Positions 42,585 through 52,029 of a DNA stretch of 64,000 bases are shown piece by piece. The position numbers were made by a program, and so were the translations under genes. The notes beneath the pieces are model-generated. The model searched no databases. It had not been told where the DNA came from and saw only the letters and a program-made list of their open reading frames with translations. This DNA comes from Streptomyces sp. NRRL F-5126. Its GTDB lineage: Bacteria; Actinomycetota; Actinomycetes; Streptomycetales; Streptomycetaceae. Every line of letters begins with the position of its first letter. The stretch's first letter is position 1. The DNA is taken from contig NZ_JOFZ01000001.1 in assembly GCF_000721265.1 (NCBI RefSeq), forward strand, positions 620,001 through 684,000, in the 5' to 3' direction.

Positions 42585-43343
42585 CTACGGGTCGACCAGG
42601 CGTACCGTCGTGCCCGCCGCCTCAAGGGCCGTGAGTTCGGGCGCCGGGGCCGTCCCGTCCGTCACCACCACGTCGAGCGCCGTCGCCGCCGCCACGTGGG
42701 CCAGGGCCGTGCGCGTCAGCTTCGCGCCGTCCGCCACCGCGATCACCCGCCTCGCGGACCGTATCGCCGCGCGCTTGACCGCCGCCTCCGCCAGGTCGTA
42801 CGCGGTCAGGCCGTCCGCGACCGTCAGCCCGCAGCAGCCGATGACCGCCGTGTCGAACCGCAGCGCCGCGAGCGACGCCTCGGCCAGCGGGCCCACGAGC
42901 CCGAGCTCACCCGGCCGGGCCTCGCCTCCCGGCAGCAGCATCGTCAGCCCCGAGGCGCCGGCCAGCGCGTTCGCCGTGTGCAGGGACAGCGGCATCACCG
43001 TGAGCCGCCGCCCGCGCAGCGCCCGCGCCACCTCGCGGCACGTCGTCCCGCCGTCCACCACCACCGCCTCGCCGTCCGCCACGAGCCCTGCCACCTCGGC
43101 CGCGATGCGCCGCTTCACGTCGAGGCCCTCGTCCGCGCGCAGGGCGAACGGCGTCTCATCGCCGCGCAGCAGCAGGCTCCGCGCCCCGCCCCTGTACCTC
43201 TCCAGCACGCCCTGCTCGGCGAGCGTCTCCAGGTCGCGCCGTACCGTCATCTCCGACGCGCCCGTGAGCTCCGCGAGATCGGCGACGCTCATCTCGCCCG
43301 CCGCACGCACCGCGTCCGCGACCTGCCTCAGCCGGTTCACCAT
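42585..43343 (-). CDS. DeoR-family transcriptional regulator
   Basis: 252 residues from the ATG at 43341-43343 (a GTG one codon later is possible); a G-run lies directly before it. Residues 5-55 are a DeoR helix-turn-helix (MSVADLAELTGASEMTVRRD). The sugar-phosphate-isomerase-like sensor domain follows, with VVDGGTTCREVARAL, GLVGPLAEASL and FDTAVIGCCGL. Such proteins repress sugar-use genes until a phosphosugar binds. It is divergent from an MFS transporter, with a palindrome between, so it probably controls that transporter and itself. Confidence 0.9.
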   Translation of the reverse strand: MVNRLRQVADAVRAAGEMSVADLAELTGASEMTVRRDLETLAEQGVLERYRGGARSLLLRGDETPFALRADEGLDVKRRIAAEVAGLVADGEAVVVDGGTTCREVARALRGRRLTVMPLSLHTANALAGASGLTMLLPGGEARPGELGLVGPLAEASLAALRFDTAVIGCCGLTVADGLTAYDLAEAAVKRAAIRSARRVIAVADGAKLTRTALAHVAAATALDVVVTDGTAPAPELTALEAAGTTVRLVDP

Positions 43344-43361
43344 CCCCCCATTGAACACGTT

Positions 43362-43379
43362 TGGCGTTCGATAACGCCA
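43362..43379. promoter_or_regulatory. Palindromic operator between the DeoR and MFS genes
   Basis: TGGCGTT-CGAT-AACGCCA (43362-43379) is a perfect seven-base inverted repeat, 19 bases from the DeoR start and 37 from the MFS start. It is flanked by A/T-rich TTTGG and TTTGGA. It is the obvious candidate site for the DeoR protein. Confidence 0.6.
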
Positions 43380-43415
43380 GTTTGGAACACACGAGATGTG
43401 CGATACGTTCGTCTC

Positions 43416-44693
43416 ATGACGAGCCCGCAGCGCACCCTCCGCCTCGCCCGCCTCGCCACTTTCGCCTACTTCGGCCTCAACGGGTTCGTGCTCGGCATGT
43501 GGGTCGTCCACATTCCGGCCATCGAACAGCGTGCGGGCATCAGCCACGACGTGCTCGGCCGGCTCCTCCTCGTGCTCGGCGCCGGCGCCTTCCTGGGGAT
43601 GCGGCTCGCCGGTCCGCTCGCCGACCGCTTCGGGGCGCGCGCGGTCGTGCCGGCGAGCGGCGTGCTGCTGGGTGCCTCGCTCGTCCTGCCCGGTGTCGCC
43701 ACCGGCGCGTGGGCGCTCGGCGCGGCCCTGCTCGTGCTCGGCTTCTGCAACGGCTGCCTCGACGTCTCCATGAACACCCATGCCGTGCAGGTCGAGCACC
43801 GCTACCCGCGCCCGATCATGTCCGCCTTCCATGCCGTCTTCTCGCTCGGCGGCGTCCTCGCGTCCCTGGTCGGCGCGCGCACGATCAGCTGGGGCTGGAG
43901 CGTCCCCGCCACTCTGACGGGCATGGGCGCCTTCGGCGTGCTGGTGGCGCTGGTGATCGCGCCCGCGCTGCTGCCACGCGAGCGGGGCGCCGGCGGGGCT
44001 CAGGACGGTGTCCGGGCGGACGGCGACGGCGGGGACGGCACCGGCAGGCGCGGCCGGCGCCCGGTGCCGCCCCGGATCTGGGCCCTCGCCCTGCTCGCCT
44101 TCATGCTCATGCTCTGCGAGGGCGTCGCCAACGACTGGAGCGCTCTCGACCTGCGTGACGTCCTCGACGCTCCCGCCTCCACCGCCGCGTTCGCCTACGG
44201 CGCGTTCGCCACCGCCATGACCGTGGGACGCCTGCTCACCGACCGCGTCGCGGGCCGCATCGGCTCCGTCGCGGTCGTCAGGTCCGGCGCCGGGCTCGCC
44301 ACCGTCGGCCTGGCCGCCGTGGCGCTCTCGCCGTGGATCCCGCTCGCCCTGGCCGGCTGGGCCGTCTTCGGGATCGGCCTGTCGGGCACCGTCCCGCAGC
44401 TGTTCAGCGCGGCCGGGCACGCGGACCGCGAGGCCGCCGGCGCCAACGTCTCGCGCGTGGCAGGCCTCGGCTACCTCGGGATGCTCGCGGGCCCCGCCCT
44501 GATCGGCGCGCTCACGCGTTACGTGCCGCTGAACGCGGCGTTCCTCGTCCCCGTACTGCTCTGCGCGGTCGCGGCGGCAGCCGCGCGGATCCTGCGGCCC
44601 CGTGTGGACCCGGTCCTGACCCCGGGTCCACACGGCTCGCTGCCCGGCAACTCGGCGGAGCAGCGGCCCGGCGGCGGGACCACCGTCGGCTGA
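43416..44693 (+). CDS. MFS transporter (sugar or drug type)
   Basis: 425 residues from the ATG at 43416; no strong ribosome site. Twelve membrane helices are evident, with the MFS signature GMRLAGPLADRFGARAVV after helix 2 and a second copy in the C-half (VGRLLTDRVAGRIGSVAVV). The short cytoplasmic loop at about 190-225 is Gly/Asp rich. The motif LGFCNGCLDVSMNTHAVQVE in helix 4 resembles FucP/YfmO-like members, so sugar transport is plausible given the DeoR neighbour. Substrate is unknown. Transcription ends at a hairpin overlapping the stop. Confidence 0.85.
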   Translation: MTSPQRTLRLARLATFAYFGLNGFVLGMWVVHIPAIEQRAGISHDVLGRLLLVLGAGAFLGMRLAGPLADRFGARAVVPASGVLLGASLVLPGVATGAWALGAALLVLGFCNGCLDVSMNTHAVQVEHRYPRPIMSAFHAVFSLGGVLASLVGARTISWGWSVPATLTGMGAFGVLVALVIAPALLPRERGAGGAQDGVRADGDGGDGTGRRGRRPVPPRIWALALLAFMLMLCEGVANDWSALDLRDVLDAPASTAAFAYGAFATAMTVGRLLTDRVAGRIGSVAVVRSGAGLATVGLAAVALSPWIPLALAGWAVFGIGLSGTVPQLFSAAGHADREAAGANVSRVAGLGYLGMLAGPALIGALTRYVPLNAAFLVPVLLCAVAAAAARILRPRVDPVLTPGPHGSLPGNSAEQRPGGGTTVG

Positions 44694-44710
44694 CGACCAG
44701 CCGACGGTGG
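44680..44710. terminator. Hairpin overlapping the MFS stop codon
   Basis: CCACCGTCGGCTG (44680-44692) pairs perfectly with CAGCCGACGGTGG (44698-44710) around ACGAC. The TGA of the transporter lies inside it. It could also serve the convergent gene at 44762. Confidence 0.75.
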
Positions 44711-44761
44711 CCGGCCCGAGCCGGCGGTCAGCCCGAGCGGGCGGTCGGCCGAAGCCCGCGG

Positions 44762-45415
44762 TCAGCTGAAGACGATCATCGACCCCTGGCCGAGGCTCTT
44801 CGTCGCCGCCGCGTGCAGGCCGAGCCACACGTGCCTCTCCCTCTCGAACGGGCCTCCGCCGTCCCCGCCGCCCGTCGTCGCCCTCTCCTCAAGCGTCGTC
44901 GGGGCGGCGGGCGGCAGCGGCGCCGGAGGCGGGTTCCTCGGGTCGATACCGATCGACGGGGCGACCAGTTCCAGCTCCCGCAGCAGCCCCTGCGTCGAGC
45001 CGAGCGGCCCGCCGCCTTCGAGCAACTGGTCGTTGGACAGGGGCGCGGGGAAGTCCACGGGCACGTACGCACCCGCGTGGTCGAAGTGCCACACCAGGTG
45101 CGACTGCTGGGCCGTCGACTCGAACATCTCCAGCAACTGCTCGTAGTCGCTGCCCAGTTCGCCGACGGGCGTCAGCTCGAGCCCGCACACCTGGAGCAGG
45201 TAGGCGCGCCGCAGCAAGTGCAGGGCGTCGTAGTCGAACCCGGCCGCCGGGGCGACGTCCCCCGACAGGCCGGGCATGTACGCGAACACGGGCACGGGCG
45301 GCAGCCCCGCCTCCCCCAGCGCCTTGTCGTAGACGGCGATCTCCTCGGAGAAGGGGGTGTCGGGGCTGTGGCACAGCACATCGACAAGGGGCACCAACCA
45401 CAGGTCACAGGCCAA
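44762..45415 (-). CDS. Hypothetical protein
   Basis: 217 residues from a TTG at 45413-45415 with GAGAGCGAG upstream; the start is not certain. It is soluble and acidic, with an N-terminal half of alpha/beta look (CDLWLVPLVDVLCHSPDTPF; HLVWHFDHAGAYVPVDFPAP) and a Pro-rich segment at about 155-180 before HVWLGLHAAATKSLGQGSM. I recognise no family. It is the only gene between two hairpin regions and shares direction with the GntR gene upstream, 111 bases away. Confidence 0.65.
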   Translation of the reverse strand: MACDLWLVPLVDVLCHSPDTPFSEEIAVYDKALGEAGLPPVPVFAYMPGLSGDVAPAAGFDYDALHLLRRAYLLQVCGLELTPVGELGSDYEQLLEMFESTAQQSHLVWHFDHAGAYVPVDFPAPLSNDQLLEGGGPLGSTQGLLRELELVAPSIGIDPRNPPPAPLPPAAPTTLEERATTGGGDGGGPFERERHVWLGLHAAATKSLGQGSMIVFS

Positions 45416-45526
45416 CGGGTACTCGCTCTCAGGCGGTTCCCGCTCCGGGATCCGCCGGGGGACGTGGACGTCAGGCCAGCGTAAGGTGCCGCGCCCAGGA
45501 CGCGAAGAGCGCGGCGCGCGCCCGCC

Positions 45527-46270
45527 TCACGCCGCCCCGCCGGCCGACGCGCCCTTCGGCTCCGCGGAAGACCGCACCAGGGAGTCGGCCCACTTCAGTA
45601 AATGGTCGTTGTACTGCCCGATAAGCGCCCTGCTCCTGGCCGCGTCCCCCGCGGAAACCGCGGCCACCACCTCCTCGTGCCCGCTCCACAGCCACCGCCT
45701 CGCCTGGGCGTCCTCCCGCAGGAACGGCACCGCGAACACCCATGACTTCACCCGCATCCGGTCCAGGAACTCCGACACGTAACGGTTGTCCCCAAGACAG
45801 CCGAGCTCACGCCAGAACCGCAGGTCGTATCCGATCAGTATCGCGACGTCGCCCGCCCGGGCCGCGCGCGCCGCCTCCTGTGCCCGCCGCCGCACGGACA
45901 CCAGGGCGCCCGCCTTCGGGGCGGCTGGGCCAAGCACCGGGCAGTCGGCCGTGGCCGCCAGTGTCAGCTCCAGTTTCCTGAAGACGCCGTCCTCAAGCAG
46001 CGCACGCGCCTCGACCATCTCCCGGAAGTCCGCGAGGGAGAAGCGGTGCACCCGGAACCCCTTGTGCTGGTCCGAGTCGAGCAGCCCCTGCGCCGAGAGG
46101 TCGACCAGGGCCTCCCGCACGGGCGTCGCGGAGACCCCGTACTGCTCCGCGATGGTCCTGACGGTGAACTCGCGCCCCGGCAGCAGCCGGCCGGCCAGTA
46201 TCTCGTCGCGCAGCGCGTCCGCGATCTGCTGCCGCAGCGTGTGGCGCGTGACGGCTCCGCTGTCAGGCAT
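45527..46270 (-). CDS. GntR-family regulator, FadR/FCD type
   Basis: 247 residues, ATG start. The winged-helix DNA-binding domain occupies 8-75 (LRQQIADALRDEILAGRLLP; QYGVSATPVREALVDLSAQG). The all-helical FCD ligand domain follows, with a conserved ligand/metal region around RFWRELGC and WLWSGHEEVVAAV (His and Glu). FCD regulators respond to organic acids or amino acids. The gene follows a class III aminotransferase after 73 bases on the same strand, so it probably regulates that transaminase and itself. Confidence 0.88.
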   Translation of the reverse strand: MPDSGAVTRHTLRQQIADALRDEILAGRLLPGREFTVRTIAEQYGVSATPVREALVDLSAQGLLDSDQHKGFRVHRFSLADFREMVEARALLEDGVFRKLELTLAATADCPVLGPAAPKAGALVSVRRRAQEAARAARAGDVAILIGYDLRFWRELGCLGDNRYVSEFLDRMRVKSWVFAVPFLREDAQARRWLWSGHEEVVAAVSAGDAARSRALIGQYNDHLLKWADSLVRSSAEPKGASAGGAA

Positions 46271-46343
46271 GGTCGGTGTGCGTCCCCTCGTGCGTACGCG
46301 GCGCGGAAATGACTTCCGACACAGTACGGCCTGCCCCGCACTC

Positions 46344-47711
46344 CTACGCCGCGGCCGTGTGCTCGTCCGCCGTCGCGAGCGCCGCGTCCAGCGCCGCCAG
46401 GCCCTGCTCGGCCTCCGCCTCGCTGACGTTGCAGGGCGGCACCGCGTGCGTACGGTTCATGTTCACGAACGGCCACAGGCCGTTCTTCCTGCACTCCGCC
46501 GCGAACGCCGCCATCGGCGCGTTCTCCGCGCCCTTCGCGTTGTACGGCACGAGAGGCTCGTGCGTCTCGCGGTCCCGCACGAGCTCCAGCGCCCAGAAGG
46601 CGCCCATGCCGCGCACCTCGCCCACCGACGGGTGCCGCTCGGCGAGTTCGCGCAGCCCGGGCCCGAGCACGCTCTCGCCGATGCGCGCCGCGTGCTCCAC
46701 CGTGCCCTCCTCGGCCATCACCTCGATCGTGGCGACGGCGGCGGCGCACGCCAGCGGGTGCCCCGAGTACGTGAGCCCGCCGGGGAACGGCCGCTTGGCG
46801 AAGGTCTCGGCGATGGCGCCGGAGATCGCGACGCCGCCCAGCGGCACGTAGCCGGAGTTCACGCCCTTGGCGAAGGTCAGCAGGTCGGGCACGACGTCGA
46901 AGTGCTCGGCCGCGAACCACCTGCCCGTGCGGCCGAACCCGGCCATCACCTCGTCCAGGATGAACACGATGCCGTGCCGGTCGCAGATCTCGCGCACGCC
47001 CGCGAGGTAGCCGGGCGGCGGCGGCATGATCCCGGCCGTGCCCGGGATGGTCTCCAGGATGACGGCCGCGATGGTGCCGGGCCCCTCGAAGCGCACCGTC
47101 GACTCCAGGTGTTCGAGGGCGCGTGCGCACTCCTGCGCCTCGTCGGCCGAGTAGAACGGCGACCGGTACAGGAACGGCGCCCAGAAGTGCACGGCCCCGG
47201 CCGCGCCACTGTCGTTCGCCCAGCGGCGCGGATCACCGGTCACGTTGATCGCCGTCGTCGTCCCGCCGTGGTACGAGCGGTACGCGGAGAGCACCTTGGG
47301 CCTGCCGGTGTGGACGCGCGCCATCCGGATCGCGTTCTCCACGGCCTCGGCGCCGCCGTTGGTGAAGAAGATCTTGTCGAGGTCGCCGGGTGTGCGCTGC
47401 GCGATCAGGCGCGCGGCCTCGGAGCGCGCCTCCACCGCGAAGGCGGGCGCGAAGGTGGCGAGCCTGCCGGCCTGCTCCTGGATCGCGGCGACGACCTTGG
47501 GGTGCTGGTAGCCGATGTTCGTGAAGACGAGGCCGCTGGCGAAGTCGAGGTAGCGGTTGCCGTCGTAGTCCCAGAAGTACGAGCCCTCGGCGCCGGCGAC
47601 GGCGAGCGGGTCGATCAGTTCCTGCGCGGACCAGGAGTGGAACACGTGCGCGCGGTCAGCGGCCTTGACGGCGGCGCCGGCCCGCGGGTCGGGAGAGGGA
47701 AGAGGCGTCAT
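46344..47711 (-). CDS. Class III PLP-dependent aminotransferase
   Basis: 455 residues from the ATG at 47709-47711. The fold-type I motifs are present: YFWDYDGNRYLDFASGLVF, FFTNGGAEAVENAIRMAR, IFILDEVMAGFGRTG (Asp binding PLP) and the Schiff-base lysine in DLLTFAKGVNSGYVPLGGVA. It is close in length and sequence to omega-amino acid:pyruvate and polyamine/GABA aminotransferases. The cosubstrate is not determinable from sequence. A GntR gene lies downstream. The 47712-47963 gap, divergent from the kinase, should hold promoters for both, but none stands out. Confidence 0.92.
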   Translation of the reverse strand: MTPLPSPDPRAGAAVKAADRAHVFHSWSAQELIDPLAVAGAEGSYFWDYDGNRYLDFASGLVFTNIGYQHPKVVAAIQEQAGRLATFAPAFAVEARSEAARLIAQRTPGDLDKIFFTNGGAEAVENAIRMARVHTGRPKVLSAYRSYHGGTTTAINVTGDPRRWANDSGAAGAVHFWAPFLYRSPFYSADEAQECARALEHLESTVRFEGPGTIAAVILETIPGTAGIMPPPPGYLAGVREICDRHGIVFILDEVMAGFGRTGRWFAAEHFDVVPDLLTFAKGVNSGYVPLGGVAISGAIAETFAKRPFPGGLTYSGHPLACAAAVATIEVMAEEGTVEHAARIGESVLGPGLRELAERHPSVGEVRGMGAFWALELVRDRETHEPLVPYNAKGAENAPMAAFAAECRKNGLWPFVNMNRTHAVPPCNVSEAEAEQGLAALDAALATADEHTAAA

Positions 47712-47963
47712 GGGCGCCAGCGTAGGGACGGGCAGGTGGGAAGGGGTATCGCCACCCTGTATGGAGTGGGCCACTTTCCTGGGCAGGGTGTCGCCCGGTG
47801 GCCACCGGAAAGGCCCGCACCGCGCTTGCACCGCGCCCGCGCTTCCCCCGCCGGGGACGCGGCTCGGCAGGCATGGCAGTCTCTCGCGGGACGGAGGCGC
47901 CCTTCCCGCGCTGGACGGGGGAAGGGTTGCGTCATCGGCTAGTGGGAGGGACACCGCTCGGCC

Positions 47964-49609
47964 ATGGAGAAGCTCTCAGCGCAGGACCCTCGAAGCGTCG
48001 GCGCGTACCGGCTGCTGGCACGGCTCGGCTCCGGCGGCCTCGGCCGGGTCTACCTGGCGCGCTCGGAGGGCGGCAGCACGGTCGCTGTCCGGGTGGTCCG
48101 CCGCGAACTGGCGGGCCAGGCCGCGTTCCGCGCGAGTCTGCGCGAGGTGGTCGCGGCGGCGCGGCGGGTCACTGGGGCCTGGACGGTGCCGGTGCTGGAC
48201 GCCGACACGGAGGCCGAGGTGCCCTGGGTGGTCTGCGACTACGTCGCGGCCCCCACGCTCCTGTCGCTCGTGTCGCTCGTCCCCGGCGGCGGTACGGGCC
48301 ACGGCCCGCTGCCCGCGCGCTCGGTACACGTCCTCGCGTCCGGTCTCGCCCACGCGCTGGCGGACATCCACGGCGCGGGCCTCGTCCACCGCGACTTCAA
48401 GCCGTCCAATGTCCTGATCACCGAACACGGCCCGCTCGTCCGGGACTTCGGCATCACCCGGGCCCTGGACGCGGCCACCGACGGCGGGCTGCGGCTGACG
48501 GGCACGCTGATCGGGGCGCCGGGCTTCATGTCGCCCGAGCAGGTACGCGGCGAGGCGGAGACGCCGGCGTCCGACGTGTTCAGCCTGGGCTCGGTCCTGA
48601 CGTACGCGGCGACGGGCCGCCTCCCGTTCGGCGGCACGGACAGCAGCGCGCACGCGCTGCAACTGCGCATCACGCAGGAGGAGCCGGACACGTCGGGACT
48701 GCCGGAGGGCCTGGGCCGGCTCGTACGGGACTGCCTGCACAAGGACCCGGAGCGCCGGCCGTCGGCGCGGGCGGTCCTGGACCGGGTCGGGGGGCCGGAG
48801 ACGGCGGGCGAGTCCTGGCTCCCGGCGGACGTGCTGGCCGAGTTGGGGCAGCACACGGCCCGTCTCTCGGGCGCCGTGAAACCACGACCCGCACAACCGC
48901 TACCGCCCCAGCGGCCGGCACAACAGCAGGAAACACAACAGCAGGAATCACAACAGCAGCAGCCGTACATCTACCCGTTGCAGCACCACAACTACCACCA
49001 GCCCCTCCCCCAGGCGCAGCAGCCGCAGCCCCCTGCCTCCGGCTTCCCGCCCCCGCTCCAGCCGCCGTCCTCGTTCGCCGACGCCTACGCCGATGCCCCG
49101 GCCCACCACCTCGCCCACGACGACGCCGAGCCCCCGGCGCGCAGCAAGCGCGCCACGATCGCGCCGATCTGCCCCCGTCCCCGAACGTCTCGACAGCGTC
49201 CTCGTCCACGTCCCCTTCGGCGTCGTCCTCGCCCTCTCCGTCGCCCAACGGCGACGTGCCACAGCGCTTCGTGGGCACCTGGAACGGTGGCGTGCGGACC
49301 AAGGACGGCTACAGCCCGAGGCGGCTGGTGATCAAGCAGGGCAAGGCCGGGGACACGGTCCTCGTGCTGACGGCGGACGGCGCCGCGAAGGGCAAGCGCG
49401 GCTACCACTGCGAGTTCACGGCCCCGTTGGCCGCCCGGCCCTCGGGGGCGGCGGGGTCACCGCTGCGGATCGGCCCCTCCTCGGTCAAGGTCGGCCGGCC
49501 GAAGTCGTCCTGCACGCCTGGTGCCCCGACCACGCTCACCATCCAGCCGGACGGCACCCTGCGCCGTGCGACGGCGGGCGGCAAGTCGCTGACGTACAAA
49601 CGCGGTTAG
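47964..49609 (+). pseudogene. Ser/Thr kinase gene frameshifted with its membrane segment missing
   Basis: The ATG at 47964 is preceded by GGGAGGG. Residues 1-290 are a PknB-type kinase domain: GSGGLGRVYLAR, HRDFKPSN, RDFGITRA. The ATP-binding lysine, normally VAVK, is VAVR here (CGG). A Gln/Pro linker follows. At 49150 (ARSKRATIA) the frame is lost; the original would enter a membrane helix. The frame two bases ahead continues as SPNVSTASSSTSPSASSS, then an exported domain, PQRFVGTWNGGVRTKDGY to GKSLTYKRG, ending at 49609. So a deletion removed the TM segment and shifted the frame. The actual product ends at 49331 with an unrelated tail. Confidence 0.7.
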
Positions 49610-49702
49610 CGCTCCGTCCGTGCCCACACCTCGCAACGTTTGCCTTGCCTCAGGGCCGTACGGACGAACTCCCGGACGAACACACGTGAGGATCCTCGGC
49701 AG

Positions 49703-50602
49703 TTGAGCATCGAGAGCAGCGCGAACGGCAGGCCCGCAATCGATGCCGGCCTGGTCACACGCCTGGTCGCCGACCAGTTCCCCCAGTGGGCCGGGCTGCC
49801 TGTGCGGCTGGTCGATCCAGCAGGGTCGGACCACGTGATCCACCGGCTGGGCGATGAACTGGCGGTCCGGCTGCCGCGTCACCCGGGGGCAGTCGGTCAG
49901 GCGGAGCGGGAGCTGAGGTGGCTGCCGCTGCTCGCTCCCCACCTTCCGCTTGCCGTGCCCGTGCCGCTGGCTGTGGGCGAGCCCGGCTTCGGGTACCCGT
50001 GGACGTGGTCGCTGGCCCGCTGGCTGGAGGGGGAGAGGGCGACACCCGACGCGCTGTCGGACTCGTCCGAGGCGGCCACGGCCCTGGCGGATTTCCTGCT
50101 CGCCCTGCACCGTGCCGTACCGGTGCCCACGGCCGCGGACCACTCGGGTGAAGGCCTCACCGTGGCGCCGCTGGCAGTCCGGGACCGGGCCACACGCGAG
50201 GCCATCGCGAGGACAAGCGACGTCTTCGACGCCTGCGCCATGACCGGCTTGTGGGACGCCGCACTCGCCGCCCCTGCGTGGGACCGGCCGCCGGTCTGGT
50301 GCCACGGCGATCTCCACACGGGCAATCTGCTGACCGCCGCCGGCCGTCTCAGCGCCGTCATCGACTTCGGCGAACTGGGCTTCGGCGATCCGGCCTGCGA
50401 TCTCACGATCGCCTTCACGCTGATGTCTTCCCGGTGCCGGCGGCTGTTCCGCGCCGCCCTCGGCGTGGACGACGCCACGTGGACACGGGGCCGCGGTTGG
50501 GCCCTGGCCACCGGGCTCAACGCCTACAGCCACTACGCGGCGGTCAACCCCCGGGTCGCCGCGCAGACCACCAGGCAGATCACCCAGGCACTCATCGGCT
50601 GA
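49703..50602 (+). CDS. APH-family phosphotransferase
   Basis: 299 residues from a TTG at 49703, with GAGGA about 9 bases upstream; the longer in-frame extension is rejected because homologues start near INAGLVTRLVADQFPQWAGL. Ser/Asp features are present: LAVRLPRHPGAVGQAERELR (ATP-binding), WCHGDLHTGNLL (catalytic Asp and Asn) and AVIDFGELGFGDPACDL (metal Asp). The fold phosphorylates aminoglycosides, choline or other hydroxyls; this subgroup has no proven substrate. It is probably a chromosomal housekeeping member and not acquired resistance. It is monocistronic behind the broken kinase gene. Confidence 0.82.
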   Translation: MSIESSANGRPAIDAGLVTRLVADQFPQWAGLPVRLVDPAGSDHVIHRLGDELAVRLPRHPGAVGQAERELRWLPLLAPHLPLAVPVPLAVGEPGFGYPWTWSLARWLEGERATPDALSDSSEAATALADFLLALHRAVPVPTAADHSGEGLTVAPLAVRDRATREAIARTSDVFDACAMTGLWDAALAAPAWDRPPVWCHGDLHTGNLLTAAGRLSAVIDFGELGFGDPACDLTIAFTLMSSRCRRLFRAALGVDDATWTRGRGWALATGLNAYSHYAAVNPRVAAQTTRQITQALIG

Positions 50603-50714
50603 GGACGACCACCCCCGACGGCTCGATAAAGTGTGTGACGGGCCGTTGAGTCCGCTCCCTCGTGGGTGTGGGCGGGGCAGACGGTATGGGTTCCGGGTCA
50701 GGGGGCGCACGACG

Positions 50715-51350
50715 TTGAGCACGCAGCAGTCAGAACCGCCCGCACCGGCCGACCCGGTAACCCCGGCCGGCATCGCCGTGGCCGCGACGCGTCCCCCGCT
50801 CCGCGTCTTCAACAGCCTGATGTGGGCGCTATTGCTGCCGCTCGCCGCCGTGGCGGCGGGTTTCCTGAGCCAGTACCCGTTCGGCCTGTTCTACCTCGGG
50901 ATCGCCGTCACGCTCGTCGTCGTCGCCACGACGGGCATCATCGCCGGCGCGGGCTGGAGCCGCCCCGTCGCCGCCGCGCTCGCCGCGGCGTCGGTGTTCA
51001 CGCTCCCGTTCCTCGCGGGCCCCACCATGTACGAGCTGTACGCGAAGCAACTCGGACGCACCGTCAGCGCGCACATCACGCCCGGCACGCACTGCCATGT
51101 CGAGGACGCGGACGGCACGTCGGAGGAGCTGACGCAACGCCAGAACTGCGTGGGCCAGTTCGCGCCTGGCCAGCGGGTGGTCCTCTTCCGCGACCCGTTC
51201 GGTGTCCTGCACCCCTGGGCGGAGCCGAACGGCTCCCGCACCGTGCCGACGGGCTCGCTCGCCGCGACGGGCGCGCTGTTCGCCGCGGCGACGGCGCTCA
51301 TCCTCTACGCGGGCCTGCGGCGCCGTGTTGAGGTTGCCTCGGCCGGCTGA
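50715..51350 (+). CDS. Membrane protein, function unknown
   Basis: 211 residues from the TTG at 50715; the start is uncertain because the frame is open further upstream. Four hydrophobic segments are visible: about 41-58 (LLLPLAAVAAGFLSQYPFGL), 60-80 (YLGIAVTLVVVATTGIIAG), 85-105 (VAAALAAASVFTLPFLAG) and 185-205 near the C-terminus. An extracytoplasmic loop of 80 residues contains two cysteines (GTHCHVED, QRQNCVGQF) that could pair. I know no family. Confidence 0.65.
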   Translation: MSTQQSEPPAPADPVTPAGIAVAATRPPLRVFNSLMWALLLPLAAVAAGFLSQYPFGLFYLGIAVTLVVVATTGIIAGAGWSRPVAAALAAASVFTLPFLAGPTMYELYAKQLGRTVSAHITPGTHCHVEDADGTSEELTQRQNCVGQFAPGQRVVLFRDPFGVLHPWAEPNGSRTVPTGSLAATGALFAAATALILYAGLRRRVEVASAG

Positions 51351-51380
51351 GGCGGTTGAGACGGCACGCCCGCATCTCGG

Positions 51381-51409
51381 TCGACAGGATGTGTACACTT
51401 CCGTAAGGT
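51381..51409 (+). promoter_or_regulatory. Promoter of the Phd/RelE operon with palindromic operator
   Basis: TCGACA (51381-51386), 17 bases, TAAGGT (51404-51409). The spacer holds the perfect palindrome GTGTACAC (51391-51398), a likely Phd binding site for autoregulation. Transcription would start near the ATG at 51417, giving an almost leaderless message. Confidence 0.55.
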
Positions 51410-51416
51410 AGTGAGC

Positions 51417-51677
51417 ATGACGCAGACGACTTACTCGATCGTGGAAGCCCGCGCCCGGCTGGGCGCCATCGCGCGTGAGGTCAGCGCCACGCGCGAACCG
51501 GCAGCCATCACCGACCATGGGCAGACCGTCGCCATACTCGTCAGTCCGGCCGACGCCCTCGAACTACAGGAGATGCGGGCGCTGGCCGGCTACCGTGCTC
51601 GCCAAAGCCGGGGCGAGAACGTTGGCATCCCGCACGCCGAGGCATTCCGCCGTATCTTCGGCGAGGATGAGGCGTGA
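51417..51677 (+). CDS. Phd/YefM-family antitoxin
   Basis: 86 residues from the ATG at 51417; a GTG two codons before is possible. The N-terminus MTQTTYSIVEARARLGAIAR with AITDHGQTVAILVSPADALE is the Phd/YefM DNA-binding fold. The C-terminal part would cover the toxin. It overlaps the RelE-type gene by four bases. It neutralises the toxin and represses the operon through the palindrome upstream. Confidence 0.9.
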   Translation: MTQTTYSIVEARARLGAIAREVSATREPAAITDHGQTVAILVSPADALELQEMRALAGYRARQSRGENVGIPHAEAFRRIFGEDEA

Positions 51678-51919
51678 GCTACGAGGTCATCTGGGAGCCC
51701 GAGGCCCTCGCACAAGCCGAGCGGTTTGCAAAGGAGGACCCCGCGGGCGTGCGACAGGTGTTTACCGCCGTCGATCGCCTCGCTGACGAACCGCGTCCGA
51801 ATGGCGCCTTCGGCAGCGACGAAGTACTGCGGATCCACGTCGGGCGCTACCGCGTGATGTACGAGATCAGCGACCGGCGGGTGCGCGTCAGCGTCATCCA
51901 TCTCGGCCGCTTGCGCTGA
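51674..51919 (+). CDS. RelE/ParE-type toxin
   Basis: 81 residues; GTG start overlapping the antitoxin stop. MSYEVIWEPEALAQAERFAK and RIHVGRYRVMYEISDRRVRV are the RelE fold, with Arg and Tyr residues (GRYRVMYEI) matching the active surface. RelE toxins cleave mRNA in the ribosomal A site. Length is normal and the gene is intact. Confidence 0.9.
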   Translation: MSYEVIWEPEALAQAERFAKEDPAGVRQVFTAVDRLADEPRPNGAFGSDEVLRIHVGRYRVMYEISDRRVRVSVIHLGRLR

Positions 51920-52029
51920 CGCGCCACGGGACGGCTCGGCTTCGCGGCTGCCAAGGGCTCCCTCGGCCTCCCGCGGGAGGTCCTCAAGATGAGTGCATGT
52001 ACCCGCCGGGGAGGTAATCGACCATCGGC

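Noticed and set aside
43466..44828. Long upstream extension of the DeoR gene on the minus strand
   Set aside because: It runs through the transporter gene in antisense; the regulator clearly starts at its helix-turn-helix near 43343.
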